Assembly: GCA_030549335.1 (NCBI GenBank)
Contig: CM060192.1
Span: forward strand, 24,928,157 to 24,992,156
Source: Pontederia crassipes
Lineage: Eukaryota > Streptophyta > Magnoliopsida > Commelinales > Pontederiaceae
DNA: 64,000 nucleotides
Direction of reading: 5' to 3'
In this document: positions 53,221-64,000 of the stretch, in pieces
Position numbering within the stretch: position 1 is the first letter of the stretch
Layout of the letters: every line of letters begins with the position of its first letter
Translations under genes and position numbers: made by a program
Notes under the pieces: generated by a model
The model's input: the letters and a program-made list of their open reading frames with translations, nothing else
Told to the model about the DNA's origin: nothing
The model's database searches: none

Positions 53221-55579
53221 AAAGGTCGCGGAAGGCCCAATGCAACAACGTAAAAACTGCACGAACCCTGCATAGAAATAACATAAAGGTACCATACCCT
53301 ATATAATTGCACGACTGATTGTACGAGAGGTTTACCTCCCGTTAATTTTATGTAAGGATTATAAATAAATAAAATAACTTACAGTAAAGTGATAAAATAA
53401 TTTATATAATGAAACAATAATTTAGAATGAAATGATAAAGCGAATCATATGATGTGTCAATGAGACATCCATAGAGATCATAATCAATTCCAATTTCATT
53501 TCATAACAATAATTCAATTGCATTAAACTTGATTAATACCCAATAGAGATATCATATTAAATGGCTAGAAATAAACAATTACATTAGATATTTTAATGCC
53601 TCATAAATAATACTATAATTGATTTTAGCCATATTATGATTTCATAGATCTTGTTATGGATTTTAGGGTTTTCAAATATTAGACAATCAATTTAATTAGC
53701 ATTTCATATGACGTTGATAATTGATGATCACTGAAGCCCATAAAATGACTGGGCAAAAAGAATTGGACCTACGAAGCAATTATCCACATCCGGGCCCTAT
53801 AAGAACAACGGAGAACCAAGGTTTTGACTAACAACGTTACACATTCAATTAATAGTTTGATTTTAGTCCTATGAGTTGGCATGCGAAGTTTCAAATCTAG
53901 CTATGTCAGTCAATAGTATGGACAATCATGACATGACATTCAATCGATAGTAACATGACAAGAACTAACTTAAATCACATCAATAGAAGTAACTTAATTG
54001 TCTAAATTGTCCATAATATAAACATGATAAAAGGGAACTTACATTCTAGTAGGTTGTGTTTGGCTGTCGGAACTTGAGCAAGAATTTGCCAAAGTTCCAA
54101 CAAAATTTGCCAAATGCAATATGTGACGGGAACTTTAAAGTTTCTGTCACGTGACCTTTGGTTGGAACCTACTTTGGTTCCAGCCAAAAGTTATTTCTTT
54201 GGTTCTTGCCGAAAGCAAGAACTTTCACTTTTTTTTGCTTTTCTTTTTTTTCTTTTCTTTTTTTCTTTTAATTATTTTTTAAGGTACATAAAACTTTATT
54301 TACTAAATCATTATTATTCAACTTACAAACTAAATTATTAAATTTTATCAATTAAAAATTATAAATTTTTTAGTTCTAATAATTAAAAAATATTTTATTA
54401 ATTAGTTAAAATATTTTTTCTTAGTATTACGGTATAATAAAATTAATAAAAAATTCATATTAATTAAATGAAATGATGTAAACATTATAATTATATTTAC
54501 TATATTATAATGTGAACCAAATAAAATTAATGTAAAATCCTATGTATAATATTATATTTATTATAATATAATTTTATTTCAATTATTATAAATAAATACT
54601 ATATTTATTATAATTTTATTAACTATTATTTTAAATAAAAAATACATATATTATTTTTATTTACTATAATTATATATCACATAAAATAATAAATTATATT
54701 CTTAGTTCTTACTTTTTATCTAAACACCCACTAAAACCTATTATCAAATCAACTTTCTAAATTCTCATTATCGCATTTTTTATCCAAACACCAATATAAA
54801 CTTTTTTGTATTAGTTTTCGTGTACTAACGAGAACTCAAAAGTTCCCATCCACATACAGCCATAAAGAACATAATACAACCATAGCATATAATCATGAAA
54901 ATTAACAAATAATCACCTAAAATTGCTAGATAATCAATAATGTATTATATCACATCGCAATTCAATTTAAAAAGGACTTAGGAATGCTATGCCATTGGTT
55001 ACGACCGTGATATTCATCCTTCACAACTATTAGCTTGGTGTAACGGCCGTGCTACCTAAGGCGTGAAACACTTGCACCTAAGTATCGGTAATTGTCATGA
55101 TATAGGGTGTCACACCCATGCCAGAACACCGTTATGATCAATGGTTGTGACCTCAGGGTGTCACGGTCGTGCCAAAAGGGCACCAACTGCCCAGTTCACA
55201 ATCCTCTGGCACGGGCGTGATGATTAGTTTTCACGATCATCGCAGAAGATGTCCAAACCCAAAGCCCCGTTTGGTTGCGGGATCAAGTGCAGAATATCAT
55301 GATATTCCGAGAATATAGCCAAATGTGATGCATAATCGGACTATCTCGATCAAACTTCAAAAATCATAAAACCACCTTAGAAAATATGAAATAGCTGATT
55401 TTAACCCTTTAAAAAGAATAAATGTATTCTTCTAAAACAAAAGAATATAGTTAATATTTATTTTTTAAAATTTTCAATCATATTTTATTTTTTTTAATTC
55501 AGTCATATATTATTATATAAATATTTTTTATTATTATGATATTGAACACCACTTATGCTTCATAAAATATTTTAAATAT
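53221..55579. repeat. 2.36-kb tandem duplication, left copy
   Basis: Starts 'aaaggtcgcggaaggccc' and ends 'tattttaaatata', directly followed by the second copy. Non-coding; it includes an AACTT-type element (54058-54865), a block of 'cacggtcgtg'-like words (55000-55240) and a MITE-like element cut off at the junction. Confidence 0.9.
54058..54865 (+). mobile_element. GTTTGGCTG/AACTT-type MITE, copy 1
   Basis: Starts 'tgtttggctgtcggaactt'. The AT-rich centre is followed by 'cttactttttatctaaacaccc' and an end 'aaaagttcccatccacatac'. The ends are rough inverted copies. Homologues are at 56439-57252 and inverted at 61939-62648. Confidence 0.6.
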
Positions 55580-57961
55580 AAAGGTGGCAGAAGGCCCAAT
55601 GCAACAACGTAAAAACTGCACGAACCCTACATAGAAATAACATAAAGGTACCATTGAGCCATCTCAACCCTATATAATTGCACGACTGATTGTACGAGAG
55701 GTTTATCTCCCGTTAATTTTATGTAAGGATTATAAATAAATAAAATAACTTACAGTAAAGTGATAAAATAATTTATATAATGAAACAATAATTTAGAATG
55801 AAATGATAAAGCGAATCATATGATGTGTCAATGAGACATATCCATAGAGATCATAATCAATTCCAATTTCATTTCATAATAATAATTCAATTGCATTAAA
55901 CTTGATTAATACCCAATAGAGATATCATACTAAATGGCTAGAAATAAACAATTACATTAGATATTTTAATGCCCCGTAAATAATACTATAATTGATTTTA
56001 GCCATATTATGATTTCATAGATCTTGTTATGGATTTTAGGGTTTTCAAATATTAGACAATCAATTTAATTAGCATTTCATATGACGTTGATAATTGATGA
56101 TCTCTGAAGCCCATAAAATGACTGGGCAAAAAGAATTGGACCTACGAAGCAATTATCCACACCCGGGCCCTATAAGAACAACGGAGAACCAAGGTTTTGA
56201 CTAACAACATTGCACATTCAATTAATAGTTTGATTTTAGTCCTATGAGTTGGCATGCGAAGTTCCAAATCTAGCTATGTCAGTCATGTCAGTCAATAGTA
56301 TGGACAATCAGGACATGACATTCAATCAATAGTAACATGACAAGAACTAACTTAAATCACATCAATAGAAGTAACTTAATTGTATAAATTGTCCATAATA
56401 TAAACATGATAAAAGGGAACTTACATTCTAGTAGGTTGTGTTTGGCTGCCGGAACTTGGGCAAGAACTTGCCGAAGTTCCAACAAAATTTGCCAAATGCA
56501 ATATGTGACGGGAACTTTAAAGTTTCCGTCACGTGACCTTTGGATGGAACCTGCTTTGGTTCCAGCCAAAAGTTCTTTCTTTGGTTCTTGCCAAAAGCAA
56601 GAACTTTCACTTTTTTTTGCTTTTCTTTTTTCTTTTCTTTTTTGCTTTTAATTATTTTTTAAGGTATATAAAACTTTATTTACTAAATCATTATTATTCA
56701 ACTTACAAACTAAATTATTAAATTTTATCAATTAAAAATTATAAATTTTTTAGTTCTAATAATTAAAAAATATTTTATTAATTAGTTAAAATATTTTTTC
56801 TTAGTATTACGGTATAATAAAATTAATAAAAAATTCATATTAATTAAATGAAATGATGTAAACATTATAATTATATTTACTATATTATAATGTGAACCAA
56901 ATAAAATTAATGTAAAATCCTATGTATAATATTATATTTATTATAATATAATTTTATTTCAATTATTATTATAAATAAATATTATATTTATTATAATTTT
57001 ATTAACTATTATTTTAAATAAAAAATACATATATTATTTTTATTTACTATAATTATATATCACATAAAATAATAAATTATATTCTTAGTTCTTACTTTTT
57101 ATCTAAACACCCACTAAAACCTATTATCAAATCAACTTTCTAAATTCTCATTATCGCATTTTTCATCTAAACACCAATATAAACTTTTCTGTCTAATCGA
57201 TTAGTTTTCGTGTACTAACGAGAACTCAAAAGTTCCCATCCACATACAACCGTAAAGAACATAATACAACCATAGCATATAATCATGAAAATTAACAAAT
57301 AATCACCTAAAATTGCTAGAAAATCAATAATGTATTATATCACATCACAATTCAATTTAAAAAGGACTTAGGAATGCTATGCCATTGGTTACGACCGGGA
57401 TATTCATCCTTCACAACTGTTAGCTTGGTGTAACGGCCGTGCTACCTAAGGCGTGAAACACTTGCACCTAAGTATCGGTAATGGTCATGACATAGGGTGT
57501 CACACCCGTGCCAGAACACCGTTATGATCAATGGTTGTGACCTCAGGGTGTCACGGTCGTGCCAAAAGGGCACCAACTGCCCAGTTCACAATCCTCTGGC
57601 ACGGGCGTGATGATTAGTTTTCACGATCATCGCAAAAGATGTCCAAACCCAAAGCCCCGTTTGGTTGTGGGATCAAGTGCAGAATATCGAGAATATAGCC
57701 AAATGTGATGCATAATAGGACTATCTCGATCAAACTTCGAAAATTATAAAACCACCTTAGAAAATGTGAAATAGCTGATTTTAACCCTTTAAAAAGAATA
57801 AATATATTCTTCTAAAACAAAAGAATATATTTAATATTTATTTTTTAAAATTTTCAATCGTATTTTATTTTTTTTAAATTCAGTCATATATTATTATATA
57901 AATATTTTTTATTATTATGATATTGAACACCACTTATGCATCATAAAATATTTTAAATATA
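55580..57961. repeat. 2.36-kb tandem duplication, right copy
   Basis: Near-identical to the left copy with small indels (an extra 'ttgagccatctcaac' near 55654, an extra 'gtcatgtca' near 56281) and scattered substitutions. Its last element continues past the breakpoint to about 58105, unlike the truncated version in the left copy. Confidence 0.9.
56439..57252 (+). mobile_element. GTTTGGCTG/AACTT-type MITE, copy 2
   Basis: The copy inside the right half of the tandem duplication, almost identical to 54058-54865. It was therefore duplicated together with its surroundings rather than inserted independently. Confidence 0.6.
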
Positions 57962-58105
57962 AAATATTATATTTAAAATCTTTATTCTATTCAAGCCCAA
58001 CGACAGGTAGAATAAGAGTATCTTTACTTTTTTTCAGAATACCGTATTCTTCTATTTTATTGTCCTCAATTTTATCTTGTAACCAAACAAACCTTTCAGG
58101 ACTCA
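57652..58105. mobile_element. CCGTTTGGTT-type MITE
   Basis: Ends 'ccccgtttggttgtgggat' and 'cttgtaaccaaacaaacc' are inverted copies around an AT-rich, non-coding middle. The truncated twin is at about 55267-55579. Similar diverged elements appear to lie at 58136-58500 and 62886-63340. Confidence 0.55.
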
Positions 58106-59879
58106 TGATAACTCTAAAGGACTGTTTGGATAGAGAATATCTTTTAAGAAATAATAAATTTTATTCTAGAAAATATAGTATTCTGACTATATTCTTATTC
58201 TATCTCTTGTTTGGTTGAAATTTTTTCCCATATTTTATAATTACAATATTTTATTGTAAATAATTTAAATTTATTATTATTATTATTATTATGATAAAAA
58301 TTATAATATAAGAATATATAATTAAATAATAAAAATATAAAAATGGTGAAAAAAATGAAAAAGTAGAATAACTCTATTATATAGTTTTAGAAGAATAGAG
58401 ATAATTTTCAAATCAGATTATATATAGTGATTTTGTGCTCTCCTAGATGGTTTTGCAAAAATTAAAGTTTGGCCAACTTAACCTTATTCTATAGGACATT
58501 TGACTATATTCTCTAGATATTCTAGCACTTATCCACGAACAAGTATCCATCGCGATTGTTACACATACACATCACGGCTATTCTAGAAGAGCTAGCCATC
58601 TCTTTGGCCAAATACTCACCATTCGGTCACAGTCATGACGATCCATGTCATGGCCGTACCTGAGAGGGTTACAACAGGCATAACACCCAATTACGTGACT
58701 CACGATCGTGACTGCCCCACCACGGTTCGTGAAATAAGTTTTCTTTGCAGAAATTGTAGCTTCCACTCCATGCTCAATACGTCGTCGGCTTCCCTACATT
58801 TCTACACCATTATGAGATTTCTTTGTGACATTTTCACAGCCTCTACACTATAGATTGAACATAACACGTGTAAGAATTATAATGCCATTCATAATGATAT
58901 GAATCAAATCTACACTATGTGAATCGACACTAGAGATGGACAGCCACAACATATATTGAACCATATGATTCACACCACAAAAATCATTCGAATTCAATAA
59001 CCGCAAACATTTCGAATCCAATCCCTTAAATAAAGATGTGAAGAACATTAGCAATCCAAGGGCAAGTTGGATTGATAAAAGTGTGTTCACCCGATATATG
59101 CCTTCAATATCTATTAGTAACTTTAATGATCCCCTCCTCCTTGTTCTTCTTCTTCTCTAGCTTGAGCTCCACACTAATGACTATTGCTTCTAGCCCCTCT
59201 TTCCCTTCTTCTCCTCTTTCTCGAGATCCTAAGGCATTCTTGTCAAGAGCTCTATTTAGGGAAAGAAGGTGGTTGTTGTTGAGGTGAATTGAGGGAGGAG
59301 AGGATTTTGGAGAAGGGCTAGCTACTGGAAAAGAAATGACTGCTGGTGGTGTGAGGAGGGGAACCAAACGTAGAAGGGTTTTTGGGTTAGGGGGATTTTT
59401 CTTGTCTTATTTAGGAGGATAAAAAATGCCCCTCTAGCAACCTCTCTTTGAGAGCATTCTAATCCAATTTTAGCCTCTTCCATCAAAAGACACAAATGGC
59501 CATAAATTTTTTTGGGCATTCTACCTCTATTTGCCAAAAGACAAATATGTCCTAAAGATGATTTTACTTTTGGGATTAGTTTGGTCACTTTACTAAAATT
59601 TATATTTATTTTATTGTTCCTGATGTTACACTATATGATTTTCTATATAAATTAAAATTTTGGGGCCCTCAGTCACTACCAAACACTGCTCTCTTCTAGG
59701 AGTGGATAAAAGTCAAGTCCTTTGCTCCACTCAACCTATTTGGCTCAGCTCATTTAATAAATAAGTAAAACCTTAATTTAGAGTTTGATCTTCAAATCTA
59801 AATACTCTTAGAATATTTGTATTAAACCCACCCTTGTTATTGATTGTCTCTAATATCAGAATTAGGCCAAAAACTAGTT
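58106..59879. other. Transposon-like intergenic DNA
   Basis: About 58136-58500 resembles the preceding MITE family. About 58590-58740 has 'catgacgatccatgtcatgg' and 'tcacgatcgtgac' words like those at 28.98-29.5 kb and 55.0-55.2 kb. About 59100-59600 has LTR-like, Leu/Ser-coding low-complexity sequence. No gene could be supported. Confidence 0.35.
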
Positions 59880-59884
59880 TAAGC

Positions 59885-60245
59885 AATGACTTGATTCTTC
59901 TGTTGGACCTCTACCTACAAGTGTCGCTGCCATGTTTGCTTTTGATATAGGTGTGTTTTGTTCTTCACCATCAGGGGTTTCACTGCCTCCTCTTCTTGGA
60001 TTTTGGATTCCGGTGCAACTCATCACATAACATATTCTTCTCCTCTTTTAATCAATTTTTCTCATCCTTCTATCCCTTTTTCCGTTCATACTTAACCCTA
60101 TGATAGTTCCAAAAATAAGATCCATCACTAGTGGCTTGGATGTCTTTCGGTCCCTAAAGTTGTTCATGTTCCTCGTCTATCACTCAACCTTCTTTCTATT
60201 CGAAATGTTGGATTTCTTTTTTCTCCTCCTCTAGCTATATTGTGC
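59885..60245 (+). pseudogene. Ty1/copia protease fragment
   Basis: The plus strand encodes SSWILDSGATHHITYSS, the copia aspartic protease active site (DSGA), and further on VVHVPRLSLNLLSIRN, the conserved end of the protease region. Two in-frame stops (TAA near 60098, TAG near 60131) interrupt it. Upstream Ser/Pro-rich residues fit the gag-protease linker. The rest of the polyprotein is not found nearby. Confidence 0.85.
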
Positions 60246-60267
60246 AGCTCTGCTTGTTCTTGACTAT

Positions 60268-60890
60268 GTTTGACTGCAGAACTTTGCTCAGAACTGGGCA
60301 AAGTTCTATCAAACACCCTTCACAACGAGAACTTTCGACATTCTCGTCACGTGACACTTTTGCCGAACTTTTTTTTTCAAAGTTCCTAAAAAAATGTTCT
60401 CACCAATCGTGAGAACTTTGCAGCCGATATAAACTTACCCATTTTTCTCTCTCCTTTCTCTCCCTCGTCTCTTCCTTTGCCTACTTTTCTTGCCATCTCC
60501 GCTGTCGCTGTCACCATCGTCGCCACTGCTGCCGTTGTCGTTGCCGCTGCCGCCGCTGCAGCCACTGCTGCTGTCACTGCCGCCACCACCGCTGCCGCCG
60601 CCGCCGCTGTTGTCACCGCTGCCGCCGCCTACCGCCACTACGGCTGCCGCTACCGCCACTACTGCTGCCGTTGCTGTTGCTACCACGACTATGATTAACG
60701 ACACTTCCTCCGACATGGTCATATAGCACCACCACACGGCGGTCCACTACAGCCTCCGCAAGCTCCGCTTTGCGGTCCAAAGTTTTGATGAAAAAGAACT
60801 TCTCTGCCAAACGCTCACGAGAAATCAGCCATCACATGATGTTCTAGGAACTTTGGGGAACTTCAGATCTCCAATCCAAACACATCCTAA
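60268..60890. mobile_element. AACTT-rich element flanking a GC trinucleotide block
   Basis: Outer parts repeat 'gaacttt', 'aaagttct' and 'gtcacgtgac' words like the AACTT-type MITEs. The middle (60425-60780) is a pyrimidine tract followed by GCC/GCT/ACC triplets. Open frames there (Ala/Ala, Gly/Ser-rich) are composition artefacts. It looks like a transposon carrying a GC-rich gene fragment. Confidence 0.4.
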
Positions 60891-61465
60891 CACCAGAAAA
60901 AGAACAAAATGTTCTTATCAATTAGTCACGGGACCATTGTTAAATGCTTCAAGCCATTGGCTGGAATCTCCTTTTTTGTTTTTTTATTTTCAATGTGACA
61001 TTTACAATAGTTGTTTATTTATTAATTTATAATATACTACTAAATTATATTTTAAACTAAATAATTATTAATTAAAATTAATAAAAATACTAATACTTTT
61101 TTGTGTCGAAGTATAATAATAATAATTAATTGTACATATAATAAATTTTGTGCTCTAATTAATTTTACAAAATAATTAATTATAGATATAAATGTATTTA
61201 AATATTTTATTCTCAAAACTTATTTTTATTTTTTATTATCTCATAAATATTATTTTATTAATTTGTGAGTTAAATATTATAAAAAATAAATTTAATATTT
61301 TGTTTCATAAATGCAAAAAATTAATTTCTAGTTCTAGAATTTCATCCAAACACTCATTGAACGAAAAAATCTAATCCAAGTTTTAATTCTTCATCATTAT
61401 ATTTGTAACGAAACATTAAATAAGTCTAATCGATTAATTATTGAACCAAAAGTTCTACATGGCAG
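60891..61465. other. AT-rich MITE-like remnant
   Basis: AT-rich. Its right part, 'ctagaatttcatccaaacactcattgaac', resembles one end of the AACTT-type MITEs. No coding. Confidence 0.35.
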
Positions 61466-61930
61466 TAGGGGTGTTCATGGGTCGGGTCTGACCCTACCCG
61501 ATCCTGGACTCGACCCGACCCGTACGATTCAGGTCGGTTAGGTCAGTCCTCTTTGAAGGGTTGGATTCGATTCAACCCGACTCGATTCGGGTCGAGTGGT
61601 CGGGTTACCTGACTACCATGTTTTTTTTAAAAAATTTTCTTTCTTTTTCTATTATTTAATATAAAAATATAATATAATATTTATTTTAAAAGCATAGAAT
61701 AATTTGTTAAACATTTATTATATTATTTCACACATTTAAAATATTTATTAAAATATTTTCTAATTTTTTAATACAAAATATATGCCAAAGATTAAAAAAA
61801 TTATAAAATCGTCGAGTCAGGTCAACTCGGGTTGGAAAATTCTGACCCATACCAAATCAGACCCCACCAAAGGTCAAGTTGAGGTCGGGTCAGGTGTTTG
61901 CAGGTCGACCCAACCCGCTGAACACCCCTA
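61466..61930. mobile_element. Non-autonomous hAT element, 465 bp
   Basis: TIRs are TAGGGGTGTTCATGGG and the inverse of its first ten bases (GAACACCCCTA). The flanking 8-bp repeats CATGGCAG/CATGACAG (61458-61465, 61931-61938) differ at one base. Near both ends are GGGTCGGGTC-type words like those of the hAT element at 25996-26809, so the two are probably related. There is no transposase. Confidence 0.85.
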
Positions 61931-61938
61931 CATGACAG

Positions 61939-62648
61939 TGTTTGGAATCTTTGGATTGAGAAATTTTAGTTCCCCTAAGTTCCCGAGAGCTAATTGATTT
62001 GATAAAAAAATTTAAGTTTGGTATTTAGATGAAAAGTTTAATGATGAGAATTTTAAAAGTTGATTTGATAGATAAATTTTAATGGGTGTTTGGATAAAAA
62101 GTAAGAACTAAGGAGATAATTTATTATTTTATGAAGTATAAAATTATAATAAATTAAAATATTATGTATTTATTTAGTTAAAATAATAATTTACAAAAAT
62201 ATTTATATTAATATTATAATTTATGAAAAATAGTTATATTATTATTATTATAATTTATGAAAAATATTAATATTATAATTTATTATTTTCCTATGTTATT
62301 AATAATATAATTTACAAATAATATTTATATTAAGTTAAAGAATTAATTTTTAAGCTGAATGATAATATATTAATAAATAAAATATTATAATTAATTATTA
62401 TTTAAGATAATATAAAAATATTTTAATGAATAATATTAACACTAAATAGTAACTAATAATATTTTACAAATTAAAATATAATAAATAATTGAAACAAAAA
62501 AGCAAAAAAAAAAAGAGTAAAGTTTTCACTTCCATAGAGAACTTAAAGTTCTCCTCCAGCCAGAACTAACATTGACAGAAACTTTTTAAGTTCCCGTCAC
62601 GTTATGTGTTTAGCTCAAGTTCTAGAACTTGGAGGAGCCAAACACACC
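61939..62648 (-). mobile_element. GTTTGG/AACTT-type MITE, inverted copy 3
   Basis: An inverted, more diverged homologue of 54058-54865. 'gggtgtttggataaaaagtaagaact' near 62083 is the complement of the phrase near 54695, and the right end is 'gaggagccaaacacacc'. The AT-rich interior has no coding. Confidence 0.55.
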
Positions 62649-64000
62649 GAAGTACTACTACCAAATGAATATATTATAACTATAATTTAAAATATATAAA
62701 CAAATACTTTTTCTTATAGTTTATGTTAAAAATAAGCTTCTTTTATTAATGAACAAGGTTTAATAGACTATGAAGTCATGTTAGGATTTTAAATGTAACA
62801 AATAAAGTTAGGCCCAATTTAATTTTTTGACCTATTACAAGCTTATGGTCTCGCTTGCTTATTAAAATTTTTAAAAAGGTCTAGCCTATTTAGGGACCAT
62901 TTGATTGTAAAATAACTGTGAGAATACATCGATATTTAGAGAATATAGATGAACGCCCATCAAAATTAGAATATCTCGGTAAAATATTGGAAAACATGAA
63001 ACCACCTAGAAAAAGGTAGAACTACCATATTTATTCCCAACAGGAGAATATAGATATTCTTCTAAACATGTTTTCCGACTTTTTAAATTATATTTTATTT
63101 CTCAATATTTTAATCATATATTATTATATTAATATTTTTAGTGTTATTATAATATAAAATATCAACTCTTTATAATAAAATATTTTAATAATACAATATT
63201 ATATTTTTAAAATATATTCCCGTTCAACCAAACATTAAGTGGAATAAGGATAAATTTAATTTTTTTGAGAATATAATATTACATTATTTTATTCGTGTTG
63301 TTTTTATTCCCTACACCTTAAGGCCGTTTGGCAAGTGAATAACATGAGAATAAGTAGCTTATTCTTAATGATTTTGCCAAACAGGTCAAGATTAAGCTTG
63401 TGAGGTCCATGTGCAATTATTGCAAAATTTTAAAAATGTACAGGTTTTTCTATTCATAGTCTTTGGTGTAATTTCTTGCTCTCAATGGGTTATGAAACTT
63501 GGATTAAGGGTTGAATTACAAATGTTTTATTTTGGGTTACAAATTCTGAATTCAAATGGGCCCAAGTGCTGGCATAACTTGGTTTGTTCATGTCCAACCC
63601 TAGTTTTCTCTTCTCACAATTTTGTGTCACAATGTGACGTTGTCCTTTGACCTCCCTTTGCCATGCATTCCCATCAGCCATTCACACTTGGGCCGTAACA
63701 TACCAGATTTTTCCAAAATACAAATTGAATTTTGTAATTAAAATAAATTCAAAATTTTAGGATTTCTTAAAAAAAAATTTAAGTTTGAAAGGAAATGAAA
63801 ATATAGTTAAAACAGGTATATAAAATTTCAGATTCATTTCTTTATGATTTCTTTATAGAATAGTTATGTTGACGAATGGTTAAGACACGAATTTGTTCTC
63901 ATATGATTCATGAATAAGTTTCACAAAATAGTACATCAAGATCATGTCATTTTAACACCCAAATCTTGACCAAAGTCCAAGAAAAGTCACCAAAATTTTG
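62649..64000. other. AT-rich DNA with MITE-like segments
   Basis: About 62886-63340 has 'gaccatttgattg' and inverted 'gttcaaccaaacattaag' phrases like the CCGTTTGGTT-type MITEs. About 63305-63385 contains 'aaggccgtttggcaag' and 'ttgccaaacagg', a short inverted pair. The remainder to the window end is unassigned. Confidence 0.35.

Noticed and set aside
53221-57961. The two 2.36-kb copies as LTRs of one retrotransposon
   Set aside because: They abut directly with no internal region, lack TG..CA ends, and contain a complete MITE each.
60386-60810. Alanine-rich and glycine/serine-rich proteins
   Set aside because: Open on both strands and in several frames because of the triplet repeat; no start context, introns or domain.

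Overview
This is a plant nuclear chromosome segment, most likely from a eudicot. The evidence is GT-AG split genes with orthologues in all land plants, a plant-mitochondrial DNA insertion, and a dense layer of nested plant transposons (chromovirus, copia, L1 and RTE LINEs, hAT, Mutator-like, Helitron). Only two host genes are supported, both on the minus strand. No bacterial-type operon, CRISPR array, rRNA gene or intact tRNA gene is visible.

Layout, left to right: 1-1.3 kb, palindromic element; 1.3-1.6 kb, broken zinc-knuckle fragment; 2.1-7.35 kb, a mitochondrial 3-mercaptopyruvate sulfurtransferase (STR1-type) gene. An RTE-type LINE sits inside its fourth exon and the middle exons are absent; its 3' exons would lie beyond the left edge. 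7.9-13.6 kb, a complete but broken Ty3/gypsy chromovirus with both LTRs, PBS and PPT. 13.6-14.3 kb, a small TIR element. 14.5-18.6 kb, a degenerate L1-type LINE interrupted by one of two inverted solo-LTR-like copies (18.6-24.0 kb). 25.4-27.65 kb, a copia-type LTR carrying a GATCG-rich minisatellite and a nested hAT element with a target duplication. 28.9-33.1 kb, remnants of a Tat/Athila-like element with an unusual PPT-LTR-PBS order.

34.4-41.8 kb holds the one clearly intact gene. It encodes an NDR/LATS-type AGC protein kinase with 13 coding exons, and all phases add up to 569 residues. Its largest intron contains a 1.2 kb nested palindromic Mutator-like element with a perfect 10-bp target duplication.

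42.6-44.1 kb is a candidate non-autonomous Helitron. 44.4-50.2 kb is gene-poor: GC-rich low-complexity DNA, a long hairpin, short tandem repeats and LTR-like remnants. 50.2-51.7 kb is a duplicated AT-rich repeat, one copy of which is split by a mitochondrial insertion (nad5 plus a 5'-truncated trnK-UUU). 53.2-58.0 kb is a head-to-tail tandem duplication of about 2.36 kb. The rest is MITE-like elements, a copia protease fragment, a GC-rich trinucleotide block and a second hAT element.

The two host genes have no evident functional link: one belongs to mitochondrial sulfur metabolism, the other to MOB/NDR (Hippo-like) signalling. The window mainly records transposon turnover around them. I found no convincing new biological system; the strongest leads are insertion and rearrangement events.
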